From Caulobacteraceae bacterium (lineage in GTDB: Bacteria; Pseudomonadota; Alphaproteobacteria; Caulobacterales; Caulobacteraceae): a stretch of 26,999 nucleotides of DNA. A model generated the notes under the pieces. It saw only the letters and a list, made by a program, of their open reading frames with translations. It had not been told where the DNA came from and searched no databases. A program made the position numbers and the translations under genes. Each line of letters starts with the position of its first letter. Position 1 is the first letter of the stretch. This document shows positions 17,907-24,641 of this stretch, piece by piece. The DNA lies in assembly GCA_004144935.1 (NCBI GenBank), contig SDZP01000007.1, positions 1 through 26,999 of the forward strand, in the 5' to 3' direction.

Positions 17907-20771
17907 CTAGTTGCCGAAGCGGTAGGTCACCGCGATCCCGAAGGTGCGCGGGTCGGTGTAGAAGGCGTTCCGGTACAGACCCGAGGAGTCGTCGGTCAGG
18001 TAGGTGTCGGTGATCGCTTCTTCGTCCGTCAGGTTCTTCACGAAGGCTTCGAACGTCAGGCCGATGTTGGGGTTGGCCACCGTGAAGGTCATGTTCACGT
18101 TGTCCCAGCCGTCAATCTTGTCGGCGTTGCTGTTGTAGATCCGCGAGAAGGTGTCGGTCTGCTTGTAGTAGTCGCCGCGCAGGGTCGCGTCCCAGTCGCC
18201 GAGGTGCCAGGTGTACTGGGCGCCCAGGGACAGGGTCAGATCCGGCGAGTTCGGCAGTTCCTTGCCTTCCAGGTCGACCGCGACGCCGTCGGTGGCGGCG
18301 CCGAAGGCTCCGCTGCAGACGCCGAGCAGGTAGAAGGGCGAGTTGTTGACCGAGGAGAAGCCCAGCGCCGCCTGGGCGGTGGCCAGCGAGACGACGCAGT
18401 TGGACGCTTCGCTGGATTTCACGACCACCAGGTTGGGGTCGCCCTGGGTGCGGTTGAAGGTGTCGATCGAGTCGCCGCTGGTGATCTCGGTGTTGAGATA
18501 GCCGATGGCCACGTTGACGCGCAGATCGTCGATCGGCTCCCAGATGTTCTCGAGTTCCAGACCCCAGATCTTGGCGTCGATGTTCTCGTTGATCGAGGTG
18601 CGGTTGACGATCTTCGAAACCTGGTAGCCCACGTAGTCATAGGTGAAGCCGGTCAGGTTCAGGACCATGCGGCCGTCCATGAGGGTGTTCTTCATGCCGA
18701 CTTCGAAGGCGTCCACGAATTCGGGGTCGAAGGAGGTCGGCGGGCAGGTCACCGAGGACGAGCAGGGCGGGTTCAGACCGCCAGCCTTGTAGCCGCGCGA
18801 GTAGAAGCCGTAGATCAGGCTCTCGTCGGTGAAGCCCAGGTCCGGCTTCCAGTCGAAGCCGAGGCGGCCGGTGAGTTCCTTGAAGTTGACCTTCTGGATC
18901 GGACGCGGGTCGGTCGCGGGCGGGCCGAGCACGCCGCTGCCGGGCTTGCCCAGCGAGACCTGGTGCGCTTCGACCAGCTTGGTGTCGTCGGTGTAGCGCA
19001 GACCGCCGGTGATCTTGAAGGTGTCGGCGACCTGCCAGTAGACCTCACCGAAGGCGGCGCGCGACTTCAGGTGATAGGGGCCGTAGCTGTCATAGTAGTT
19101 GTGGCCGCTGCGGTTGGGGGTCTCGTTCGGGTCGATGTAGACGCAGGCGGGGTTGTTGAGGGGGCAGGGGTAGGGAACCGCGCCGCCGCTGCCCAGGTTG
19201 GTCAGCAGGTTGCCGGCCTGGTAGTTGGCCGTGCCCGAGTTGAACATGACGTAGTAGTCGCCGGTCGCCTTGTAGTCGACGTAGATGGCGCCGATGTTGA
19301 AGTTGAACGGGCCGTCGAAGTCGGACTGCAGGCGCAGTTCCTGGGTGAACTGCTGGGTTTCCGCCGACGAGATGTCGAAGGTGGTGAAGCGGTTCTGGGC
19401 GCCGACCTGCGGGTCGTTGACCACGCCGCCGGGGAACAGGGTGCCGTAGACGAAGTTGTAGGTCGCCGGCGCGAGGTTCGGCGAGCCGCCGTTGTTCGGG
19501 AACAGGACCGGCGCGCAGGTCGACGTGTAGAAGTTACAGGCGTTCGGCGCGGCGTTGAAGGTCGAGGTCGGGACGACCCGGTTGTAGTCCTGACGGGTGA
19601 ACAGGCTGAGTTCCGAGTATGAGGTCAGCGAGGTGACCTGCAGTTCGTCGGTCACATCCCACTGGATGTTGAACTCGAAGATGTCGGTTTCGGACTGGTA
19701 GATCGGGTCCGTGGTGGACTCGATGTTGCGGATGTCGCTGTCCTGCACCTTGCCGGCGAAGGCGTCGCCGGTCTGCAGACCGGTCAGGGTCGAGAACAGG
19801 CCGCCGAGGGTGGCCTGGGTGTTCAGGGTGCCGGTCGAGACGCCGGGCTCATAGATCGAGACGGACGAACAGCCCTGGCTGAAGAAGCCGCGCTGGATCT
19901 GGGCGCGGTTGGCGTCCGGCGAGTAGAAGGCGCTCAGGCCGGCGGTGCGGCCGGTGTCCTTCTGGCAGAACTGGCGACCGATCCGCGAGCGGGTGTCGTC
20001 TTCCTCGAAGTGGTCGTACATGAACCAGGCCGAGAAATCGTCCGACGGCGTGAACATGATCGTCGCGCGGACGTCCCACAGGTCGCGGTCGTCGATGTCG
20101 TTCTTGGTGATCGAGTTATCGCCGAACCCGTCGCGCTGGACCACGACGCCGGCGACGCGCGCCGCCAGCATGTCGCCCAGCGGGATGTTGACCATCGCCT
20201 TGGCCTTGACCGAATTGAAGTTGCCGAGCTCCAGCTTGCCGAGGGCCTCGAAGCTGTCGGTCGGCTTGGCGGTGATGATGTTCACGACGCCGCCGGTGGC
20301 GTTACGGCCGTACAGGGTGCCTTGCGGCCCGCGCAGCACTTCAACGCGCTCGACGTCGAAGAATTCCGACTCGAACAGGTTGTTGGCGGTCAGCGGGGCG
20401 TTGTTCAGGTGGATGCCGGTGCCGGCGTCGCCCGAGCCGGCGACCAGCTTGGAGCCGACGCCACGGATCTGGAAGTTGTAGCCGGTGAAGTTCCCCTTGG
20501 AGAAGTTCACGTTCGGGATGGCCAGAACCAGGTTCGGGCCGCCGTCGATCTTCTGCTTTTCGAGGCTGTCCTGGCTGAAGGCCGACACCGCGATCGGCAC
20601 ATCCTGGATGGCCTCTTCGCGCTTCTGCGCCGTGATGATCAGCTCGCCGACGGTGCTGCCGCCGCCGGTATCGGGCTCGGCCTGAGCGAAGGCCGGCGCG
20701 GCGATGGACATGATGGCAAAAGCGGACGCGCTGACAGCCAGCGCCCTCCGCAGACGCAGAGAATTGTGCAT
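17907..20771 (-). CDS. TonB-dependent outer-membrane receptor
   Basis: The 954-residue product has a signal peptide (MHNSLRLRRALAV, hydrophobic core, cleavage after AFA about residue 29). Next come a plug domain from about residue 40 to 165 (GELIITAQKREEAIQDVPIA, FQIRGVG, FDVERVEVLRGPQGTLYGRN, GGVVNIITAKP) and a long 22-strand barrel with many aromatic-rich strands, closing with FGIAVTYRFGN. It imports a large substrate across the outer membrane using TonB/ExbBD energy. It belongs to the large Caulobacter/Sphingomonas class for which substrates are often plant or polymer-derived; the substrate cannot be predicted. Several Cys pairs occur in predicted surface loops. ATG 20771 has GGGGAGGG five bases upstream. 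Codons upstream of it are open but begin without a signal peptide. Confidence 0.95.
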   Translation of the reverse strand: MHNSLRLRRALAVSASAFAIMSIAAPAFAQAEPDTGGGSTVGELIITAQKREEAIQDVPIAVSAFSQDSLEKQKIDGGPNLVLAIPNVNFSKGNFTGYNFQIRGVGSKLVAGSGDAGTGIHLNNAPLTANNLFESEFFDVERVEVLRGPQGTLYGRNATGGVVNIITAKPTDSFEALGKLELGNFNSVKAKAMVNIPLGDMLAARVAGVVVQRDGFGDNSITKNDIDDRDLWDVRATIMFTPSDDFSAWFMYDHFEEDDTRSRIGRQFCQKDTGRTAGLSAFYSPDANRAQIQRGFFSQGCSSVSIYEPGVSTGTLNTQATLGGLFSTLTGLQTGDAFAGKVQDSDIRNIESTTDPIYQSETDIFEFNIQWDVTDELQVTSLTSYSELSLFTRQDYNRVVPTSTFNAAPNACNFYTSTCAPVLFPNNGGSPNLAPATYNFVYGTLFPGGVVNDPQVGAQNRFTTFDISSAETQQFTQELRLQSDFDGPFNFNIGAIYVDYKATGDYYVMFNSGTANYQAGNLLTNLGSGGAVPYPCPLNNPACVYIDPNETPNRSGHNYYDSYGPYHLKSRAAFGEVYWQVADTFKITGGLRYTDDTKLVEAHQVSLGKPGSGVLGPPATDPRPIQKVNFKELTGRLGFDWKPDLGFTDESLIYGFYSRGYKAGGLNPPCSSSVTCPPTSFDPEFVDAFEVGMKNTLMDGRMVLNLTGFTYDYVGYQVSKIVNRTSINENIDAKIWGLELENIWEPIDDLRVNVAIGYLNTEITSGDSIDTFNRTQGDPNLVVVKSSEASNCVVSLATAQAALGFSSVNNSPFYLLGVCSGAFGAATDGVAVDLEGKELPNSPDLTLSLGAQYTWHLGDWDATLRGDYYKQTDTFSRIYNSNADKIDGWDNVNMTFTVANPNIGLTFEAFVKNLTDEEAITDTYLTDDSSGLYRNAFYTDPRTFGIAVTYRFGN

Positions 20772-20892
20772 TCTAACCCTCCCCGGGCGCCGCCGGCCTG
20801 AATTGGCCTGGACTGCGGTCGCCGTGTGTTTCCTCAGTGCCGCGTCTTTTTTGCTATCGAGGTTGCGCGACAAGCCCCCGTAGCTGCCGCTG

Positions 20893-20944
20893 ATGACATA
20901 CGCGCGTTTGAACCCTGTCAATGTCCAGACGCTAAGTGATCACT
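20893..20944 (-). promoter_or_regulatory. Candidate receptor promoter with upstream palindrome
   Basis: On the minus strand TTGACA (20921-20916, perfect -35) and TGTCAT (20898-20893, four of six) are 17 bases apart, giving a leader of about 115 bases before the receptor start. Thirteen bases upstream of the -35 is the perfect palindrome AGTGATCACT (20935-20944), possibly an activator or repressor site. The promoter call is inference from spacing. Confidence 0.5.
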
Positions 20945-21188
20945 GATAGGTTACGGCTTTTCACCTGACTGTGGCCCAATAAACGCGCCGGTTTCCTGCC
21001 CTTGGGCGACTTCCTCCATCGTCACGAGAATTGACGCGGCGGAAGCTGACGCGACGACAGTTGAAAGGCCGCCAATGACTGTCGAATAGCCGAGTCGCGT
21101 GTGACGCGGGGGCAGTGCGAACGCCGCCGAAAGCGCCGATTCCGGGCGGGAGTTTCGGGCCCGGCCCGGCTGGTGTAGAGCAGCGGCG
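20945..21188. other. Intergenic region between receptor promoter and queE
   Basis: Together with the receptor leader and promoter, the gap between genes is 417 bases (20772-21188). In this part I see no ORF with coding character and no riboswitch I can recognise; a preQ1 aptamer was looked for and not found. A perfect sigma73 -35, TTGACGC (21031-21037), followed after 13 bases by GCGACGAC (21051-21058, five of seven defined -10 bases) is a possible promoter for queE about 130 bases upstream of its ATG. Confidence 0.35.
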
Positions 21189-21821
21189 ATGAACTATGCG
21201 GTCAAGGAGATCTTCCTCACCCTGCAGGGCGAGGGCGGCCAGGCCGGCAAGGCGGCCGTCTTCTGCCGCTTCGCCGGCTGCAATCTGTGGTCCGGGCGCG
21301 AGAAGGACCGGGCGACCGCCGTCTGCACCTTCTGCGACACCGATTTCGTCGGAACCAACGGCCCTGGCGGCGGCCGCTTCAGAAGCGCCGAAAAGCTGGC
21401 CGAGGCGGTCGAGGCGGCCTGGACCGGCGGACCGGACGACCGGCTGGTGGTCTGCACCGGCGGCGAGCCCCTGCTGCAACTGGACGCCGCCGCCATCGAG
21501 GCCCTGCACGCCCGGGGCTTCGCCATCGCCGTGGAGACCAACGGCACCCTGCCCGCCCCCGCCGGCATCGACTGGGTCTGCGTCAGTCCCAAGGCCGACG
21601 CCCCGGTCGTCCAGACCCGGGGCCAGGAGCTGAAACTGGTCTGGCCGCAGCCGGGGGTCGACCCGCAGCGGTTCGCGGGGCTGGATTTCGAGCGCTTCTA
21701 CCTGCAGCCGATGGACGGGCCGGACCGCGAGGCCGCCACCGCCGCCTGCATCGCCTATTGCCTTTCGCACCCCAGGTGGCGTTTAAGCACCCAAACCCAC
21801 AAATATCTCGGCATCGCCTAG
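21189..21821 (+). CDS. queE: 7-carboxy-7-deazaguanine synthase (radical SAM)
   Basis: QueE rearranges 6-carboxytetrahydropterin to 7-carboxy-7-deazaguanine, the committing radical-SAM step to preQ0 and queuosine in tRNA. The 210-residue protein starts with the family motif VKEIFLTLQGEGGQAG (residues 5-20) and has the iron-sulphur cysteines at C31, C46 and C49, the CX14CX2C spacing known for this family. CTGGEP is the SAM-contacting GGE-like motif, and FAIAVETNGTLP follows. It lies 34 bases upstream of queD on the same strand, the enzyme that makes its substrate. The ribosome site before ATG 21189 is only moderate (GAGCAGCGG). Confidence 0.95.
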   Translation: MNYAVKEIFLTLQGEGGQAGKAAVFCRFAGCNLWSGREKDRATAVCTFCDTDFVGTNGPGGGRFRSAEKLAEAVEAAWTGGPDDRLVVCTGGEPLLQLDAAAIEALHARGFAIAVETNGTLPAPAGIDWVCVSPKADAPVVQTRGQELKLVWPQPGVDPQRFAGLDFERFYLQPMDGPDREAATAACIAYCLSHPRWRLSTQTHKYLGIA

Positions 21822-21855
21822 GGCATCCGCCCGCGAGCCCCTATTGACCGGCCCC

Positions 21856-22227
21856 ATGACCACGCCCCAGTTCGAGATCACGAAGGCCGCCACCTTCGAC
21901 GCCGCCCACCATTTCCCCAATGGCCCCGAAGGCAGCCCCTACACGCGCCTGCATGGCCACAGCTTCCGGGTCGAGGCCACCGTGCGCGGCGAGATCAGCG
22001 GCCCGATGGGCTGGGTGACGGACCTGGGCGAACTGGACGCCGCGCTGAAGGCGGTGGCCGCGCAGCTGGACCATGGGCTGCTCAACGAGAAGCCGGGGCT
22101 CGAGACCCCGACCCTGGAGCATCTCTGCCTGTATTTCGCCGCCGCCCTCAAGGATCGCTACCCGGGCCTTTGCCGGGTGGTCATCTCGCGGCCGACGATC
22201 AGCGAGAGCTGCAGCCTGGCGGTCTGA
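21856..22227 (+). CDS. queD: 6-carboxytetrahydropterin synthase (QueD/PTPS family), missing the usual catalytic Cys
   Basis: QueD turns 7,8-dihydroneopterin triphosphate into 6-carboxytetrahydropterin, the substrate of QueE. The 123-residue product has the zinc histidines H17 (FDAAHHF), H33 and H35 (LHGHSF), the Asp-His pair D72-H73 in QLDHGLLNE, the PTLEHL motif and the substrate-binding Glu in PTISES. In characterised QueD a catalytic Cys lies four residues before HGH (CxxxHGH); here that position is Tyr (SPYTRLHGH). Nor is there the Glu of the folate-type PTPS-III motif. Position next to queE supports the queuosine role. ATG 21856 was chosen; an in-frame TTG at 21844 is possible. Its TGA abuts the converging receiver gene's stop (TGATCA). 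Confidence 0.87.
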   Translation: MTTPQFEITKAATFDAAHHFPNGPEGSPYTRLHGHSFRVEATVRGEISGPMGWVTDLGELDAALKAVAAQLDHGLLNEKPGLETPTLEHLCLYFAAALKDRYPGLCRVVISRPTISESCSLAV

Positions 22228-22740
22228 TCAGCCGAACGGGGAGTCCTTGTCCGACCCCCGGCGCCGCGGCCCGGCGTAGTCCGGATCGGCCCGCCGGCGG
22301 CGGTCGGGCCCGAAGTAGTCCTCGTTGCGGATGAAGGGCCGGGGCGCCTCGACCACCCGGGTGATGCGGTCGATGACGCCGCGCGCCGTCACCGGCTTGG
22401 CGAGGAACTCGGTCACCCCGGCGTCCCGAGCCTCCTTGACCCGCTTCTGGGTCGAGTGGCCGGTGATCATGATGACCGGGCACATCTGGTTGGGACTGTC
22501 GGGCGAGTTGCGCAGCAGGCGGACGAAATCGATGCCGTCCAGCGGCTGCATGGCGAGGTCGGTCATGACGATGTCGATGGCGTGCTTGCGCATGAACTGC
22601 AGGGCCTCGGCCCCGTCGGTGGCCTCGTGAGCTTCCTTGACGCCGATGGCCCTCAGGATTTCGCCGATCAACACGCGCATGTGGTGATTGTCGTCGACCA
22701 GCAGAATTTTGAGCAGATCAAATCGCACTTGCAGCCGCAT
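22228..22740 (-). CDS. Stand-alone receiver (CheY-like) response regulator with basic tail
   Basis: The 170-residue product is one receiver domain (residues ~9-130) with all phosphorylation residues: D16-D17 in LLVDDN, phospho-acceptor D61 in IVMTDLAM, T93 in IMITG and K115 in LAKPV. It has no output domain. The C-terminal ~40 residues are hydrophilic and Arg-rich (PDRRRRADPDY, PRRRGSD), a tail seen in Caulobacterales relatives. It likely carries phosphate in a relay or binds a partner protein. An alternative GTG start at 22728 would give MRFDLLKILLVDDN, the more usual family N-terminus; neither start has a good ribosome site. It lies downstream of pirin on the same strand, with a terminator and its own promoter between them. 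Confidence 0.87.
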   Translation of the reverse strand: MRLQVRFDLLKILLVDDNHHMRVLIGEILRAIGVKEAHEATDGAEALQFMRKHAIDIVMTDLAMQPLDGIDFVRLLRNSPDSPNQMCPVIMITGHSTQKRVKEARDAGVTEFLAKPVTARGVIDRITRVVEAPRPFIRNEDYFGPDRRRRADPDYAGPRRRGSDKDSPFG

Positions 22741-22742
22741 CC

Positions 22743-22792
22743 CGTAACAGCGTTCACTCGAACCGTTACGAAGCTAACCCATTGGGCGTCAA
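22743..22792 (-). promoter_or_regulatory. Sigma73-like promoter and inverted repeat before the receiver gene
   Basis: On the minus strand TTGACGC (22792-22786, perfect sigma73 -35) is followed after 11 bases by GCTTCGTA (22774-22767), which matches GCT and the W of the -10 consensus. Between it and the start codon, CGTAAC-agc-GTTC-actc-GAAC-c-GTTACG (22743-22770) is an imperfect inverted repeat that would fall in the leader RNA or act as an operator. Confidence 0.45.
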
Positions 22793-22822
22793 CGAGAAAG
22801 GCCGGTCGCATCGCGACCGGCC
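22791..22822 (-). terminator. Intrinsic terminator of the pirin gene
   Basis: On the minus strand GGCCGGTCGC-gat-GCGACCGGCC (10 perfect pairs, 3-base loop; 22822-22800) is followed by TTTCTCGTT. It is 25 bases after the pirin stop. The T-run is interrupted, so efficiency may be partial. It overlaps the -35 of the receiver gene. Confidence 0.8.
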
Positions 22823-22846
22823 CGCAGCTACGCGTTGCGCGCGTAA

Positions 22847-23542
22847 CTAGTTGGAGTCAACCAGAACGACTTCCGCGTCGCTGACAGCGGTCACCCGCAG
22901 GACAGCCTCGTCACGGATGGCGGCGCCGTCCCGGGTGGCGAGCGGAACGCCGTTGACCTCGACCGCCCCGTCGGCGGCCACAAGGTAGGCATGGCGGCCC
23001 TCGGCAAGGTCGTAGGTCGCCGTCTCGCCGGCCTTCAGCGTCGCGCCGAGCACCCGCGCCCGGGCGCGGATCGGCAGGGCGCCCTCGTCGTCGAGGCCGC
23101 TGGCCAGGGCCACGAACTTCCCGGAACGGTCGCCCTTGGGAAAGGGCTTGGCGCCCCAGCTGGGCTCGCCGCCCTGGGTCTGCGGCTGGATCCACAGCTG
23201 GAAGATTTTCGTGGTCTCGTCTTCCAGATTGTACTCCGCGTGGCGGATGCCCGATCCGGCGCTCATCACCTGCACGTCGCCGGCCTCGGTGCGGCCGGTG
23301 TTGCCGAGGCTGTCCTGGTGGGTGATCGCCCCTTCGCGGACATAGGTGATGATCTCCATGTCGGCGTGCGGATGCGGCGGAAAGCCTGACTTCGGAGCGA
23401 TCTCGTCGTCGTTCCAGACCCGCAGGTCGCCCCAGCCCATGCGGGTGGGCTCGTACCAGTTGGCGAAGCTGAAGTGGTGGCGGGCGTTGAGCCAGCCGTG
23501 ATTGGCATGGCCCAGCTTATCGAAGGGTCGGTGGTCGATCAT
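22847..23542 (-). CDS. Pirin-family bicupin protein
   Basis: The 231-residue product matches pirin/YhaK: start MIDHRPFDKLGHANHGWL, metal ligands H57 and H59 in FPPHPHADMEIITY, and H101 and E103 in GIRHAEYN, which bind one iron or similar metal in the N-terminal cupin. Some pirins act as quercetin 2,3-dioxygenases and others as redox-sensitive regulators, so the role is open. The C-terminal cupin (ARARVLGATLKAGETATYDL) has no metal site. ATG 23542 fits the family N-terminus; ATG 23578 is in frame, but a likely promoter places the transcript start about there. The WYL regulator gene ends 83 bases upstream on the same strand. Confidence 0.93.
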   Translation of the reverse strand: MIDHRPFDKLGHANHGWLNARHHFSFANWYEPTRMGWGDLRVWNDDEIAPKSGFPPHPHADMEIITYVREGAITHQDSLGNTGRTEAGDVQVMSAGSGIRHAEYNLEDETTKIFQLWIQPQTQGGEPSWGAKPFPKGDRSGKFVALASGLDDEGALPIRARARVLGATLKAGETATYDLAEGRHAYLVAADGAVEVNGVPLATRDGAAIRDEAVLRVTAVSDAEVVLVDSN

Positions 23543-23586
23543 GGTCGTAAGTCCGAGCTGGCGGGTTGTTGGCGCCATCGAGAGAT

Positions 23587-23614
23587 AAGATAGGAGGCCG
23601 ATTTCCAAATGCAA
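23587..23614 (-). promoter_or_regulatory. Candidate pirin promoter
   Basis: On the minus strand TTGCAT (23614-23609) and TATCTT (23592-23587) are 16 bases apart, four-of-six matches or better. Transcription from about 23580 would give a ~38-base leader to ATG 23542. The stretch AACACTTGCTGTGT just upstream holds a short ACAC/GTGT dyad that could be a regulator site. Confidence 0.35.
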
Positions 23615-23625
23615 CACTTGCTGTG

Positions 23626-24555
23626 TCAGATGGTGTAGAGCGCTGCGATCTCCGCCGCCAGCCGGCCTATCCGCGTCCGCAGGGCCGGCGGTCCGAGCAC
23701 CTCGACACCGGGGCCCAGGCGCAGCAGCCCGCGCGCCGTCCAGTCGAGGCTCTCCATGGGAGTCTCGACGATGCCGCCGCCCAGATCGGTCACCTCCACG
23801 CCGTCGCGGCGCAGGACGTAGAGCGCGTCGCGGCTCACCTTCAGGCGGGCGACCCCCTGCTTCAGGCCCGCGGCATAGTCGGCCTGGGCCCGTGTCCAGT
23901 GGGCGGCCAGGTCGAAGCCGGCCGGGCGCTCGAAGCCGTCTTCGGTCACCTCCGCGGCAATGACCTGCGAGGCGCGGTAGGTGCGCAGCTCGCCTTTCGA
24001 GCGGGCGATCAGGTACCAGGCGCCGGCCTTCAGCACGAGGCCGAGGGGTTCCAGCACCCGGTCGACCGGCCGCCGCGGGCCGTAGCGCACCCTCACCCGC
24101 CGGTCCCGCCACAGCCCGTCCGCCAGCACCGTCAGCCAGTCGCCGCCGTCGGCCTGGCGAAACCAGCCGACCGGATCGAGATGAATCCGCGCCTGGGCCC
24201 GCACGGCCGCCGCCCCGGGGCCCTCAGGCAGGGCGGCCAGCACCTTCAGCTGGGCGTCGGCCATCGCCTGGCCCAGCCCCAGCTGCGCGGCCGGCCCCGG
24301 CAGGCCGGAGAGGATCAGGGTATGGGCCTCCTGGTCGGTCAGCCCGGTCAGGCGGGTGCGATAGCCGTCCAGCAGCGCGAAGCCGCCGCCGGGCCCGCGG
24401 TCGGCGTAGACCGGGACCCCGGCGGCGCTGAGCGCATCGATGTCGCGATAGAGGGTGCGCACCGAGACCTCGAACTCGGCCGCCAGCCGCTCGGCGGTCA
24501 TGCGGCCGCGGGTCTGCAGCAGAATGAGAATGGAGAGGAGGCGGCTGGAACGCAT
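23626..24555 (-). CDS. WYL-domain (YafY-family) HTH transcriptional regulator
   Basis: The 309-residue product has a DeoR/HTH_11-type winged helix at residues 5-60 (RLLSILILLQTRGRMTAERL, VSVRTLYRDIDALSAAG, GGGFAL). A middle WYL-like domain follows (YGPRRPVDRVLEPLGLVLKAGAWYL then IARSKGELRTYRASQV), with a C-terminal WCX-type extension. WYL domains sense ligands, possibly nucleotides or nucleic acid. ATG 24555 (GGAA close upstream) starts the HTH; the frame is open to ATG 24585, but that codon lies inside the dyad operator, so the shorter form is preferred. It is divergent from the NIPSNAP-like gene, with 86 bases between starts, and probably regulates both. Confidence 0.9.
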   Translation of the reverse strand: MRSSRLLSILILLQTRGRMTAERLAAEFEVSVRTLYRDIDALSAAGVPVYADRGPGGGFALLDGYRTRLTGLTDQEAHTLILSGLPGPAAQLGLGQAMADAQLKVLAALPEGPGAAAVRAQARIHLDPVGWFRQADGGDWLTVLADGLWRDRRVRVRYGPRRPVDRVLEPLGLVLKAGAWYLIARSKGELRTYRASQVIAAEVTEDGFERPAGFDLAAHWTRAQADYAAGLKQGVARLKVSRDALYVLRRDGVEVTDLGGGIVETPMESLDWTARGLLRLGPGVEVLGPPALRTRIGRLAAEIAALYTI

Positions 24556-24577
24556 TTTTCCAGTCTGCCGGATAAAT

Positions 24578-24596
24578 CCTGACAAGTCCTGTCAGG
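24578..24596. promoter_or_regulatory. Dyad operator between WYL regulator and NIPSNAP-like gene
   Basis: CCTGACA-agtcc-TGTCAGG is a perfect 7-bp inverted repeat with a 5-base centre in the only gap between the divergent genes. Its position (23 bases upstream of ATG 24555 and 46 upstream of ATG 24642) suits a repressor site acting on both promoters. The WYL regulator next to it is the likely binder; this is inference. Confidence 0.65.
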
Positions 24597-24641
24597 TAGC
24601 CTGGGCCAGGGTCTTGCTCGCCGAAACAAGGAAGGCCTGCC

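Noticed and set aside
18204..19622. Plus-strand 472-codon frame opposite the TonB receptor
   Set aside because: It is the antisense shadow of a clear receptor gene, with low-complexity Val/Gly/Arg composition and no ribosome site.
21100..21188. A preQ1 riboswitch in front of queE
   Set aside because: I could not find the short aptamer's conserved C-rich and A-rich tail pattern; the region is simply GC-rich.
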